Shown: positions 15,045 through 24,015, counted from the stretch's first letter. The stretch is 64,000 nucleotides of DNA from Lachnospiraceae bacterium YSB2008 (GCA_000687655.1 JHWR01000011.1:1-64000), one strand, 5' to 3'. Notes: generated by a model not told the origin, from the letters alone. Numbers and translations: made by a program.

Positions 15045-16894
15045 ATCGAGTAGGAGGAATTTCTCTTTACTGAGAAATTCCGACCTCTCACACCACCGTG
15101 CGTACCGTTCGGTACACGGCGGTTCAATCAATTTTACAAGTAACACACCTTTCGGCGTAGTAATCTAACATTGAGATTAAACCAAATGAGGCTAATCGTT
15201 TGTTACTTATAGCTTGGCACACATCTGACGCTCTGCAGACTCTTGCATACCCTTTTGCATATGCAGTTCTCCATGCTGCCCACTTGGGGACACCAAGCAT
15301 AATAAGATTCTTTGCTCTATTCTGTGGAGTTTTCCAATGTTTCCAAATGCACATGCGAAGCCTAAATCTGATGTTTCCATCAAGTTCTCTACATAAAGTC
15401 TTCATCCTACCTATCTTGAAATAGTTAATCCATCCTCTTATTAACTGATTAAGCCTTATCACCTTATAATCGTTGCTGACTCCCCAACTACGACAAGTGA
15501 GTTCTTTCATCCTTTTCTTAAACTTCGCTATTGATTTAGCATGTGGCTTTGCCTTAAACTGCTGTGCAGTTCTGTCATAGTAGAATCCAAATCCTAGGTA
15601 TTTTAGTCCTTGTGGTTTATCAACTTTACTCTTGGTCATGTTGACCTTGAGTCCCAGTTTCTCTTCAATAAATCGTGAGATATTTCTCATAACTCGATTA
15701 GCAGACATTTCACTTCCGACCATAATAATACAGTCATCCGCGTATCTTACAAAGTTCAGCCCTCTCTTTTCCATTTCCTTATCAAGTTCGTTTAGCATGA
15801 TGTTTGCCAATAATGGCGAGAGATTTCCTCCTTGTGGAGTTCCCACAATAGAGTCCTCGTACTCATTATCAATCATGATTCCACTGACTAGATATTTTCT
15901 AACGATAGAAATAACATCTCCATCTTTTATAGTTCTACCTATGATAGTCATAAGTTTGTCATGATTAACTGTGTCAAAGAACTTTTCCAAGTCAATGTCT
16001 ACAATCCAATCATTACCATCATTCATCATATCGAGCGCTGTTAGGATTGCTTGCTGTGCACATCTGTTTGGTCTAAATCCGTAACTATGGTCATGAAATT
16101 GTTCCTCATAGATTGGCGTTAACACCTGTGCTATGGCTTGTTGTATGAATCTGTCTGTTACTGTTGGTACTCCTAGGTTTCTGACACCACCATCAGGTTT
16201 TGGTATCTCCACTCTTCGTACTGGCTGAGGTTTATACTTTCTTGTCCTCAACTGTTCCTTGATGATATCGCCGTTCTTTTCAAGATGTTCTTTGAGTTCT
16301 GTGTATTTCATTCCATCCACTCCCTCTGCACCTTTGTTTCGTACGACTTGCAGATATGCTCTATTGAGATTATCGCTCGATAGTATCTGCTCCATTAGAC
16401 TACTTGTGTCCATGCGTTCTTTCCTTTCCGTCTCGCTTGATTTGACCACCTTTCTCCGGTTGGTTACGGCAGATGTTGTCATCTCTGCAATACGAGACAT
16501 ACTCAAACTTATTGATTGTTCACCCCTTCACTCCATCTCCGTTACAGAGACTTCCTCGCTACTATGGGTTCGGCTGACTTCTCACAGTTCGTTATTACTA
16601 GGCTAATGAAACCTCTGTGAGACCTCCACGCTTAAGGTGTGCGCTCTTTCCTCTCATATATCCGCCACATTTACTCGTACTTCCAGCAACTTTTGGACTT
16701 TATCTTCTTTTGCAGACTTATCCGTATTTCCGAGCCTTATATGTGATTTCTGTCCGTCGGACCAAGAGTTTGCTTACAGCTTCCTTCAGATTCCACCTCA
16801 CGATGGACACCCTTGCCGTTCAGCTATACACTTCCTTGTTGCCTAGGCGTGTTCGGGACTTTCACCCGTTAGAGCGCGCCCATGGCGCGCAAAC
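15045..16894 (-). mobile_element. Group IIC intron with maturase ORF
   Basis: The RNA on the minus strand begins GTTTGCGCGC at 16894 and carries domain I features like the Oceanobacillus iheyensis group IIC intron as I remember it (CATGGGCGCGCTCTAACGGG, GTGAAAGTCC, CAAGGGTGTCC, GGAATCTGAAGGAAGC). Domain V is at about 15070-15118 with CCGCCGTGTACCGAACGG and TACGCACGGTGG. Domain VI follows (GGAATTTCTC/GAGAAATTCC), ending CCTACTCGAT at 15045. The maturase lies in domain IV. The 5' end lies directly after the T run of a terminator hairpin, the known target preference of class IIC introns. Ends are from similarity and may be off by a few bases. The 384 bp upstream of the ORF are intron RNA, not genes. 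Confidence 0.85.
15124..16506 (-). CDS. ltrA: Group II intron reverse transcriptase/maturase
   Basis: 460 residues. The reverse transcriptase domain shows all main blocks: IPKPDGGVRNLGVPTVTDR, FHDHSYGFRPNRCAQQA, WIVDIDLEKFFDTV, GTPQGGNLSPLLANI, the active site FVRYADDCIIM, and KYLGFGF. The maturase X domain follows (RLNQLIRGWINYFKIGRM, MCIWKHWKTPQNRAKNLIM). There is no C-terminal HNH endonuclease, as expected for class C. All catalytic residues are intact, so the intron may be active. The N-terminal ~30 residues are unusually polar; a later start is possible. Confidence 0.93.
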   Translation of the reverse strand: MSMSRIAEMTTSAVTNRRKVVKSSETERKERMDTSSLMEQILSSDNLNRAYLQVVRNKGAEGVDGMKYTELKEHLEKNGDIIKEQLRTRKYKPQPVRRVEIPKPDGGVRNLGVPTVTDRFIQQAIAQVLTPIYEEQFHDHSYGFRPNRCAQQAILTALDMMNDGNDWIVDIDLEKFFDTVNHDKLMTIIGRTIKDGDVISIVRKYLVSGIMIDNEYEDSIVGTPQGGNLSPLLANIMLNELDKEMEKRGLNFVRYADDCIIMVGSEMSANRVMRNISRFIEEKLGLKVNMTKSKVDKPQGLKYLGFGFYYDRTAQQFKAKPHAKSIAKFKKRMKELTCRSWGVSNDYKVIRLNQLIRGWINYFKIGRMKTLCRELDGNIRFRLRMCIWKHWKTPQNRAKNLIMLGVPKWAAWRTAYAKGYARVCRASDVCQAISNKRLASFGLISMLDYYAERCVTCKID

Positions 16895-16926
16895 AAAAAG
16901 ACACCCGGTAAAACTACCAGGTGTCT
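16895..16926 (-). terminator. Terminator of the GGGtGRT operon, target of the intron
   Basis: Stem AGACACCTGGTA/TACCGGGTGTCT on the minus strand (16926-16899), followed by TTTT and then the first base of the group IIC intron at 16894. It lies 37 bp after the stop of the GGGtGRT gene. Confidence 0.8.
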
Positions 16927-16963
16927 TATATTTTACGTATTTAGTTGTTCAGGAAAACCGTGC

Positions 16964-17983
16964 TTAGAACTTTCCTGCCTTAGCAGCTTCCTCGATAGAT
17001 ACGGCTGTAGAAACAGTCATACCAACCATAGGATTGTTACCTGCACCGATAAGTCCCATCATCTCAACGTGAGCAGGAACTGATGAAGAACCTGCGAACT
17101 GTGCGTCACTGTGCATACGTCCCATAGTATCTGTCATACCATAAGAAGCAGGACCTGCAGCCATATTGTCCGGATGAAGTGTACGTCCTGTACCACCACC
17201 TGAAGCAACTGAGAAATACTTCTTACCAGCTTCAACTCTTTCCTTCTTATATGTACCTGCAACAGGATGCTGGAATCTTGTAGGATTTGTTGAGTTACCT
17301 GTTATAGAAACATCAACATTCTCCTTCCACATGATAGCAACACCTTCCTGAACATCGTTAGCGCCGTAGCAGTTAACCTTTGCTCTTGGTGACTCAGGAT
17401 CCTTTGAGTAGCACTTTCTGAATACTTCCTCAACTTCACCTGTGAAGTAGTTGTACTTTGTCTCAACATATGTGAAACCATTTATACGAGAAATGATCTG
17501 AGCTGCGTCTTTTCCAAGACCGTTAAGGATAACTCTGAGTGGCTTCTGACGAACCTTGTTAGCCTTCTCTGCGATACCTATAGCACCTTCAGCAGCTGCA
17601 AATGACTCATGTCCTGCAAGGAATGCGAAGCACTCTGTATCTTCTTCAAGAAGCATCTTACCAAGGTTACCATGTCCAAGACCAACCTTACGTCTGTCTG
17701 CAACAGAACCTGGGATACAGAAAGCCTGAAGACCTATACCTATAGCTGCTGCAGCATCTGCTGCTCTTCTGCAGCCCTTCTTGATTGCTATAGCAGCACC
17801 TACTGTGTAAGCCCACTTAGCATTCTCAAAACATATAGGCTGAATACCCTCTATAAGGTGATATACATCGATGCCTGCAGCATCTGTGATTTCTTTACAC
17901 TCTTCAATTGATGAGATACCATACTCCTTAAGTGCAGCAAGGATCTGAGGCTCTCTTCTTTCATATGATTCAAATAATGCCAT
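16964..17983 (-). CDS. GGGtGRT protein
   Basis: 339 residues. The family-naming motif SGGGTGRTLHPDNMAAGP is present (about residues 264-281), with conserved stretches FLAGHESFAAAEGAIGI and VEMMGLIGAGNNPMVGMT. This conserved, cytoplasmic family (PF14057) is found in anaerobes and nearly always next to a NifU-like Fe-S scaffold, as here 18 bp downstream of it. The biochemical role is unknown; a link with Fe-S cluster or sulfur handling is inferred from the neighbour. A strong ribosome site (AAGGAGGAA) precedes the ATG. A terminator follows at 16895-16926. Confidence 0.85.
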   Translation of the reverse strand: MALFESYERREPQILAALKEYGISSIEECKEITDAAGIDVYHLIEGIQPICFENAKWAYTVGAAIAIKKGCRRAADAAAAIGIGLQAFCIPGSVADRRKVGLGHGNLGKMLLEEDTECFAFLAGHESFAAAEGAIGIAEKANKVRQKPLRVILNGLGKDAAQIISRINGFTYVETKYNYFTGEVEEVFRKCYSKDPESPRAKVNCYGANDVQEGVAIMWKENVDVSITGNSTNPTRFQHPVAGTYKKERVEAGKKYFSVASGGGTGRTLHPDNMAAGPASYGMTDTMGRMHSDAQFAGSSSVPAHVEMMGLIGAGNNPMVGMTVSTAVSIEEAAKAGKF

Positions 17984-18001
17984 TTCTAATTCCTCCTTCT
18001 C

Positions 18002-18694
18002 TTACTGCTTTCTTGGGTCTATGCATTTAACAGCATCTGCAACACGTCCATACTGACCTGAAGCCTTCTGGATAGCTGTGTTAGCATCATCACCAGCCTT
18101 GATGAAGTCCATCATCTTACCAAAGTTGATGTACTTATATCCGATTATCTCATCATCTTCATCAAGTGCAACTTCTGTGATATAACCATCTGTAAGCTCA
18201 AGGTAACGTGGTCCTTTATCAAGTGTTCCGTAAGTTGTACCAACCATGGAACGAGCACCCTTTCCAAGGTCCTCAAGACCTGCACCTATCTGAAGTCCAT
18301 CCTCTGAGAATGCACTCTGAGTTCTACCATAAACGATCTGAAGGAAGAGCTCTCTCATTGCTGTATTGATAGCATCACAAACAAGGTCTGTATTAAGTGC
18401 TTCAAGAACTGTAAGTCCCGGAAGTATCTCAGCTGCCATAGCTGCAGAATGTGTCATACCTGAGCATCCGATAGTCTCTACAAGAGCTTCCTGGATGATA
18501 CCATCCTTAACATTGAGGGAAAGCTTGCAGCATCCCTGCTGAGGAGCACACCAGCCGATACCATGTGTATAGCCTGATATATCCTCAACCTTCTTAGCCT
18601 GTACCCACTTTGCTTCCTCAGGTATAGGGGCAGCGCCATGATGTACTCCCTGATGTACAGGGCACATGTTCTTAACTTCTGTTGAGTAAATCAT
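18002..18694 (-). CDS. NifU-like iron-sulfur cluster assembly scaffold
   Basis: 230 residues from the ATG at 18694, which has AAGGAGG seven bases upstream; an upstream extension to 18736 lacks a ribosome site. The protein resembles the IscU/NifU N-terminal domain: Cys in YGIGWCAPQQGCCKLSL-type context (GWCAPQQGCC) and in ETIGCSGMTHSAAMAAEILP. IscU-type scaffolds hold a nascent Fe-S cluster on conserved Cys. It is the first gene of a two-gene operon with the GGGtGRT protein. The extra N-terminal Cys and His (CPVHQGVHHG) are typical of this subfamily. Confidence 0.82.
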   Translation of the reverse strand: MIYSTEVKNMCPVHQGVHHGAAPIPEEAKWVQAKKVEDISGYTHGIGWCAPQQGCCKLSLNVKDGIIQEALVETIGCSGMTHSAAMAAEILPGLTVLEALNTDLVCDAINTAMRELFLQIVYGRTQSAFSEDGLQIGAGLEDLGKGARSMVGTTYGTLDKGPRYLELTDGYITEVALDEDDEIIGYKYINFGKMMDFIKAGDDANTAIQKASGQYGRVADAVKCIDPRKQ

Positions 18695-18843
18695 ACAATC
18701 CTCCTTATATAATGTAATATGAAAATTCACAGACAAAATGAAACATGGGACTTATGTTCCACATTATAATCGCCCGCATTTCTTTCAATATAATAACAGA
18801 AATACGAGCGAAAAAATAGTATTTTTTGAAGTTTTATAAATAA

Positions 18844-19773
18844 TTATTCATTTTCCTCATCTCTGATGTTCCAGTCATATGGAGTACTCTGATATACGTA
18901 ATAATTAAGCCAGTTATAGTACAGCATATTTGCATGACATCTCCATGATTTTACAGGCTTTTTGCTCGGATCATCATCAGGATAATAGTTATATGGAATC
19001 TTTGGATTGATACCTTTTGCCATATCTCTCTTATATTCCTGATCAAGAGAAAGAATATCATACTCAGGATGATTTGTGACGAATATATTCTTACCGCCAT
19101 CACCGATGATAAGATAAGGTCCATACTCTTCAGAATCAGAAACAACAAAGAGTCTTTCATTATTTCTTATCATATCACGGTCAGACTCTGTATATCTCGA
19201 TATAGGTACATAGAACATATCATCAAAACCACGTACAAGCTCAGTACTCTTGTGATAAGTATTCATTGGATATACACCGGAAAGCTTTTCCGGAAGATCA
19301 TTCTTCTTAATTCCGTAATGATAATAAAGCCCTGCCTGAGCTCCCCAGCAGATATGGAAAGTGGACGTTACATTTTTATCAGCCCATTTCATTATCTCTT
19401 TAAGCTCATCCCAGTAGTCTACCTCTTCAAAATCCATCTGCTCTACAGGTGCACCTGTGATAATGAAACCATCCCACTTTCTCTTTCTAACCTCTTTGAA
19501 AGTAGAATAGAATCTTTCCAGGTGAGACTTTGATACATGAGTAGATTCATATGACATAGTCCTGACAAATGTAATGTTAACCTGAAGTGGTGTATTTGAC
19601 AGACTTCTGAGCAGCTGAAGCTCAGTATCCTCTTTTAGAGGCATGAGGTTAAGAATAAGAATATCTATAGGACGAATATCCTGAGACAGAGCCCTGGTTT
19701 CATCCATAACAAATATATTCTCTTCCTCAAGAATCTTCTTAACAGGAATATTGTCATCAATCTTAATAGGCAT
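18844..19773 (-). CDS. metA: Homoserine O-acetyltransferase (MetA type)
   Basis: 309 residues, the family length. Catalytic Cys142 lies in FHICWGAQAGLYYHYG, with the His of NHPEYDILSLDQEY and the Glu beside it completing the site. Residue 111 is Glu (TGAPVEQMDF). In Bacillus cereus MetA, Glu111 directs the enzyme to acetyl-CoA, whereas Gly gives succinyl-CoA use, so acetylation of homoserine is predicted. This is the first committed step of methionine synthesis. It is the third gene of a minus-strand run with rluF and ligA, 20 bp after ligA, with its own AAGGAG site. Confidence 0.93.
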   Translation of the reverse strand: MPIKIDDNIPVKKILEEENIFVMDETRALSQDIRPIDILILNLMPLKEDTELQLLRSLSNTPLQVNITFVRTMSYESTHVSKSHLERFYSTFKEVRKRKWDGFIITGAPVEQMDFEEVDYWDELKEIMKWADKNVTSTFHICWGAQAGLYYHYGIKKNDLPEKLSGVYPMNTYHKSTELVRGFDDMFYVPISRYTESDRDMIRNNERLFVVSDSEEYGPYLIIGDGGKNIFVTNHPEYDILSLDQEYKRDMAKGINPKIPYNYYPDDDPSKKPVKSWRCHANMLYYNWLNYYVYQSTPYDWNIRDEENE

Positions 19774-19793
19774 TATGTATCAACTCCTTAGTG

Positions 19794-21764
19794 TTAGTTT
19801 GCTTTAAATCTTTCTAAATAATCAGCTTCCGATATTATCGGAACTCCGAGGCTCTTTGCCTTTTTATTCTTTGAAGATGCCGAATTAATATCATTATTTA
19901 TGAGATAACTCGTTTTTGCACTTACGCTTCCGGCAACTTTGCCGCCACGCGCTTCTATCTCAGCCTTAAGTTCATCTCTGTTAGTGTAGTTCTCAAGAGA
20001 ACCGGTTATAACAAATGTAAGGCCTTCCATATCATTCATTACATTTGAAAGATCCGGAAGCATGATATCAACTTCTTCAAGAAGTGTCTTCAGCTCTTCA
20101 GCCTTGTCAGTATCATCAAAATAGTCTCTGATACTCTTCGCTATCATAGGACCAACCTGATCTATAGCACTAAGCTCTTCAACATCTGCAGCCATGATTC
20201 TTTCAATATCGTAATCAAAGCTCTTTGCTATAAGCTTAGCCGTAGAAAGTCCTACATTAAGAATCCCGAGAGCATAAATGAAATTCGGAAGCTCCACTTT
20301 CCTGGATTCCTCGATACTGTTCATCATGTTATCATACGATTTTACACCGAAACCTTCAAGCTGAATGATTTCTTCCCTGTGCTCTGACAGATGATAAATA
20401 TCCGGCAGCTTATGTATAAGACCAAGATCCACGAATCTTTCCAACGTCGCCTCAGAAATACCGTCAATATTCATGGCATTTCTCTCTACAAAATGAGTAA
20501 AAAGCTTAATATGCTTGGCAGGGCAGTCTGGATTCGTACAATATAAGCTTTCTGAAGAATTCTCTTTCCTGATTTCCGTAACACCACCACATACAGGACA
20601 GCTGTCCGGTATCGGAGCCGGTCCGCTCTTCGTTACATTTCCGGATATCTGCGGAATTATCATATTTGCTTTATATACTGTAATCTCATCACCTATTCCA
20701 AGTGATAATTCTTTAAGTATACTGATATTATGAACGCTTGCCCTGGAAACTGATGTTCCCTCTAGCTCAACAGGATCAAATATTGCTACAGGATTTATAA
20801 GCCCTGTTCTGGAAGCGCTCCACTCTATCTCTCTGAGATGAGTAACTGCTTCTTCATCCTGCCACTTAAATGCTATGGAATCTCTTGGGAATTTTGCCGT
20901 ACGCCCAAGACTTCTTCCGTACTTCGTGTCTTCATATGTAAGTACAAGACCATCTGAAGGGAAATCATTCGTACTGATCTTGTCAGAGAAATACTTAACT
21001 GTATCTGCAATGTTTTCAGCATTTACAGGCTTATATTCAACCACATCAAATCCGAGTGATGTAAGATATTCATATCTTTTACTGCAGGAATCCATAAATG
21101 TATCGACGAGTGAAGTATCATCCGGGTCAACCATGGAAAATGCAAAGAAATTTACATTTCTCTTTGCAGTAATTTCACTGTTAAGCTGTCTTACTGAGCC
21201 ACTGCAGAGATTTCTTGGATTCTTGTATTTGGAATCAATATCCGGTATCTCAGCGTTTATCTTCTCAAAATCTGAATACTTTATGACAGCCTCACCTCTG
21301 ATGGTAAGACTTCCTTTATAGCTTATGCTTCTTGGAATATTTCTGAAGGTTCTGGCATTTGCAGTGATTACTTCGCCAATCTCTCCATTTCCACGTGTCA
21401 CAGCCTTAAAAAGCTCTCCATTTTCATAAGTGAGTACAACTGTAAGGCCGTCCATTTTCCAGGAAAGAATTCCTTCCTTATCGCCAAGCCAAGACTTAAG
21501 TGCATCGACGTCCTTAGTCTTATCAAGAGAAAGCATAGGTGCCGGATGAGCCTCTTTAGGAAGCTCGCTCACTACCTCATAACCGACCTTTATCGTAGGG
21601 CTGTTAGCAAGTACAGTTCCTGTTTCCTTCTCTAGAAGAACAAGCTCATCATATAGCTTATCATATTCAAAATTAGACATGATTTCAGCATCATCCATAT
21701 AGTAGGCCTTGGATGCCGCATTCAAGATATCAGTTAATTCTTTTATCCTTTTAATCTTGTCCAT
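19794..21764 (-). CDS. ligA: NAD-dependent DNA ligase LigA
   Basis: About 656 residues from the ATG at 21764, five bases after GGGG; a GTG two codons earlier is less likely. It joins nicks using NAD+. Domains in order: Ia domain (1-65), nucleotidyltransferase with the adenylated Lys in WKMDGLTVVLTYENG (residue 103), OB fold, a Cys4 zinc finger (CPVCGG...CTNPDCPAKH), helix-hairpin-helix region, and a C-terminal BRCT domain (GLTFVITGSLENYTNRDELK). The motif KMDGLTVVL differs from the usual KIDGLAISL. It lies between rluF and metA in a likely operon. Confidence 0.93.
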   Translation of the reverse strand: MDKIKRIKELTDILNAASKAYYMDDAEIMSNFEYDKLYDELVLLEKETGTVLANSPTIKVGYEVVSELPKEAHPAPMLSLDKTKDVDALKSWLGDKEGILSWKMDGLTVVLTYENGELFKAVTRGNGEIGEVITANARTFRNIPRSISYKGSLTIRGEAVIKYSDFEKINAEIPDIDSKYKNPRNLCSGSVRQLNSEITAKRNVNFFAFSMVDPDDTSLVDTFMDSCSKRYEYLTSLGFDVVEYKPVNAENIADTVKYFSDKISTNDFPSDGLVLTYEDTKYGRSLGRTAKFPRDSIAFKWQDEEAVTHLREIEWSASRTGLINPVAIFDPVELEGTSVSRASVHNISILKELSLGIGDEITVYKANMIIPQISGNVTKSGPAPIPDSCPVCGGVTEIRKENSSESLYCTNPDCPAKHIKLFTHFVERNAMNIDGISEATLERFVDLGLIHKLPDIYHLSEHREEIIQLEGFGVKSYDNMMNSIEESRKVELPNFIYALGILNVGLSTAKLIAKSFDYDIERIMAADVEELSAIDQVGPMIAKSIRDYFDDTDKAEELKTLLEEVDIMLPDLSNVMNDMEGLTFVITGSLENYTNRDELKAEIEARGGKVAGSVSAKTSYLINNDINSASSKNKKAKSLGVPIISEADYLERFKAN

Positions 21765-21783
21765 ATCCACCCCAAATAATAAT

Positions 21784-22521
21784 CTATGATCGTCCGTTCA
21801 TTACCAGACGTCTCAGTTCTTTTTCTTCTTTAACTGTAAGTTCCCTGTATTCTCCGGGCTTAAGATCACCGAGGGTAATATTAAGTTCCCTTATTCTCTT
21901 AAGATAAGTCACTTTATACCCCAGTGCCTCACACATTCGTCGTATCTGACGATTGAGTCCCTCAGTCAGAACAATATAAAATGTCCTGTCAGATTTCCTT
22001 CTGACGGTACATTTCTTAGTTACTGTATCAAGTATGGGAACTCCTGAGGACATAGCCTTAAGAAAATCCGAATCAATATTCTTATCAACTCTGACTATGT
22101 ATTCTTTCTCATGACCATAACGAGATTTCTGTATCATATTTGAAAGCTCACCATCATTTGTCATAAGAAGCAGGCCCTGTGAATCCTTATCCAGTCTTCC
22201 CACGTAATTCAGATGCATAGGATAATCAAACTTATGATATATGCTAGTCTTGTCAGTTTCCTTTGAAGTACAGGTAAGTCCTATCGGTTTATAATAGAGA
22301 ACTATCACCTTTCTGTCATCAGGCACGATCAGCATATCTTTGAGACGCACCTCTGCAAGCGGTGTTCCATCTTTCGCTACAGGAACCCTGTCACCCGGAA
22401 CTGCAACTCTTCCATCAATGGTTACAAGCCCTTCCTCAATGGCAGCATCAGCCTTTCTTCTGGAAAGAACGCCCGATTCACTTATATATTTATTAATTCT
22501 AACTGTACTCTGCTCTTCCAT
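21784..22521 (-). CDS. rluF: 23S rRNA pseudouridine synthase, RluF type
   Basis: 245 residues: an S4 RNA-binding domain (VRINKYISESGVLSRRKADA) followed by the RsuA/RluB/RluE/RluF catalytic domain with the active Asp in GRLDKDSQGLLLMTNDGEL. The stretches SSGVPILDTVTKKC and GLNRQIRRMCEALGYKV match RluF more closely than RsuA. RluF modifies U2604 of 23S rRNA in E. coli. No strong ribosome site precedes the ATG. It is divergent from the Lrp-type regulator and heads the rluF-ligA-metA run. Confidence 0.85.
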   Translation of the reverse strand: MEEQSTVRINKYISESGVLSRRKADAAIEEGLVTIDGRVAVPGDRVPVAKDGTPLAEVRLKDMLIVPDDRKVIVLYYKPIGLTCTSKETDKTSIYHKFDYPMHLNYVGRLDKDSQGLLLMTNDGELSNMIQKSRYGHEKEYIVRVDKNIDSDFLKAMSSGVPILDTVTKKCTVRRKSDRTFYIVLTEGLNRQIRRMCEALGYKVTYLKRIRELNITLGDLKPGEYRELTVKEEKELRRLVMNGRS

Positions 22522-22577
22522 AGTTTCAAAATTTAAGTAAAATGTATCGTTCGATAAATAATATTCATAAAAATAGA

Positions 22578-22638
22578 TTGAAAATTTAATATTCTTTGCT
22601 ATAATGTGAACTGTACTTGCTGTCTCATAACAGACAGC
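22578..22638 (+). promoter_or_regulatory. Promoter and leader inverted repeat of the Lrp gene
   Basis: TTGAAA (22578-22583) and TATAAT (22600-22605) with 16 bp between them. Just downstream of the predicted start of transcription lies GCTGTCT-CATAAC-AGACAGC (22619-22638), a perfect 7-bp inverted repeat that could be an operator for autoregulation or a leader hairpin. Confidence 0.6.
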
Positions 22639-22669
22639 CTAATCCATTTGAGAATTAAGGAGAGAGTTC

Positions 22670-23149
22670 ATGGACAAATCAGCCAACCTCGACAAGATTG
22701 ATAAAAGGATAATCGAGCTTCTTCAGGAAAACGCACGTTATCCTCTTAAATATCTGGCAAGTGAGGTTTTTCTTTCATCACCTGCAGTTTCATCAAGGAT
22801 AGAAAGATTGGAAAAAAGTGGCATTATCAAAGGATATCATGCCACTATAGATCCTATATCTCTTGGTTATCATATCACTGCTTTCATCAATCTTTCACTT
22901 GACCCAAAGCAGAAACCAGAGTTTTATCCATTTATAAGCGCATGTCCGAATGTCCTGGAATGCGACTGTGTAACCGGTAATTTCTCAATGCACATGAAGG
23001 TCTGCTTCCCAAGTACTCAGGAGCTCGATACCTTCATCGGTCAGCTTCAGCAGTTCGGTAATACTGAAACTCAGATAGTATTCTCCACTCCTGTTGAAAT
23101 GAGAGGAATATCTATAGAATCTGATTCATCTGAGAAAGAAACTAATTAG
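22670..23149 (+). CDS. Lrp/AsnC-family transcriptional regulator
   Basis: 159 residues: N-terminal helix-turn-helix (KIDKRIIELLQENARYPLKY, LASEVFLSSPAVSSRIERLE), then the RAM/ligand domain (GYHATIDPISLGYHITAFIN, CVTGNFSMHMKVCFPSTQEL, FGNTETQIVFSTP). Members bind amino acids and act as octameric regulators. The effector is not readable from the sequence. AGGAGAG precedes the ATG. Its 3' end overlaps the convergent gene at 23142 by 8 bp. Confidence 0.88.
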   Translation: MDKSANLDKIDKRIIELLQENARYPLKYLASEVFLSSPAVSSRIERLEKSGIIKGYHATIDPISLGYHITAFINLSLDPKQKPEFYPFISACPNVLECDCVTGNFSMHMKVCFPSTQELDTFIGQLQQFGNTETQIVFSTPVEMRGISIESDSSEKETN

Positions 23150-23777
23150 ATATCGTGTCATAGAATTCTTTAAATGTCTCGTCTTCGGCGAGGCATTTTT
23201 CATTATCTTCTTTTACAATACTGAAAAGTTCCTGAATATCCTTAGATTCATCAGCAGCCTTTATGAAGCCTTTTACTTCATCACTGTAATTATTGTTATT
23301 AATAAGATATTTAGTACCATCTTTAGTTATATAAAGAGTCGCGATATCAAGAGGCTTTGACTCAACTCCGTTAATGCTTATATTGAATACAGCATAACAA
23401 AGTATATCTCCCTCATTAACACCTTCAAGTGTATAACAGTTGATATTTGAATAACCTGTTATGACCTTTGATTTACTCTCGTATATTGTCATATCATCAA
23501 AGTCTGAAGGATTGGTAACAGAAGCCTTCAGAGTATCCTGATCACAAGCGGCAAGAGCTGTATAATAATCTCTTACAAGAGCATTGATCTCCATATTGGA
23601 ATTAGTTTCGTATGCAAATCTTGAAGAAAGGCCAAGATCTTTTCCGAGGTCTTCTTTATTCTTAAATATGAATATTCCGCCGCCAATAAGAATTGTTAAA
23701 AAGAGCACCCAGATAATTGTAAGCATGATCTTGAGTCTGATTTCTTTTTTTCTGTTTCTTCTTCTACGCTTCGCCAT
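23142..23777 (-). CDS. Membrane-anchored hypothetical protein
   Basis: 211 residues. A very basic N-terminus (MAKRRRRNRKKEIRLK) precedes one membrane segment (about 16-38). The outside domain (about 60-190) has the layout of an NTF2-like or DUF-type accessory domain (LVRDYYTALAACDQDTLKAS, YTLEGVNEGDILCYAVF, TLYITKDGTKYLINN). The order suggests type II topology with the bulk outside. It is convergent with the Lrp gene and downstream of tRNA-Arg. I do not recognise a specific family. Confidence 0.7.
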   Translation of the reverse strand: MAKRRRRNRKKEIRLKIMLTIIWVLFLTILIGGGIFIFKNKEDLGKDLGLSSRFAYETNSNMEINALVRDYYTALAACDQDTLKASVTNPSDFDDMTIYESKSKVITGYSNINCYTLEGVNEGDILCYAVFNISINGVESKPLDIATLYITKDGTKYLINNNNYSDEVKGFIKAADESKDIQELFSIVKEDNEKCLAEDETFKEFYDTISN

Positions 23778-23824
23778 AACTTCTCCTTTATTGTTTTATT
23801 TACCAGAAATAATTGGCGCCAGGT

Positions 23825-23926
23825 CTGCTTCGCAGCCCTGTTACGGCTTCGCCGTATATCGCACTTCGTGCGATGCGTCCTCACTTCGTTCGGATATAAG
23901 GCATCCCCCCACTTCGTGGGTCCCCC
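23825..23926. repeat. Row of short TTC-loop hairpins
   Basis: Successive small inverted repeats with a central TTC: CTGC/GCAG (23825-23835), TACGGC/GCCGTA (23842-23856), ATCGCAC/GTGCGAT (23858-23874), a weaker one near 23880-23893, and CCCAC/GTGGG (23909-23921) within the wider pair ATAAGG/CCTTAT. On the minus strand they lie directly 3' of tRNA-Arg(CCG). They may act as a terminator or processing region, or be a small repeat insertion. Confidence 0.6.
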
Positions 23927-23937
23927 CTTATACCTAC

Positions 23938-24009
23938 TGCACCAAAGAGGAATCGAACCTCCGCACATGGCTCCGGAGGCCATTGCTCTATCCACTGAGC
24001 TATTGGTGC
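23938..24009 (-). tRNA. tRNA-Arg (CCG)
   Basis: Cloverleaf on the minus strand: acceptor GCACCAA (24009-24003) with TTGGTGC, D arm GCTC/GAGC, anticodon stem ATGGC/GCCAT with loop CTCCGGA giving anticodon CCG, T arm GGAGG-TTCGATT-CCTCT, discriminator A at 23938. CCA is not encoded. It starts 6 bp after the ribF stop. Confidence 0.95.
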
Positions 24010-24015
24010 GATATA

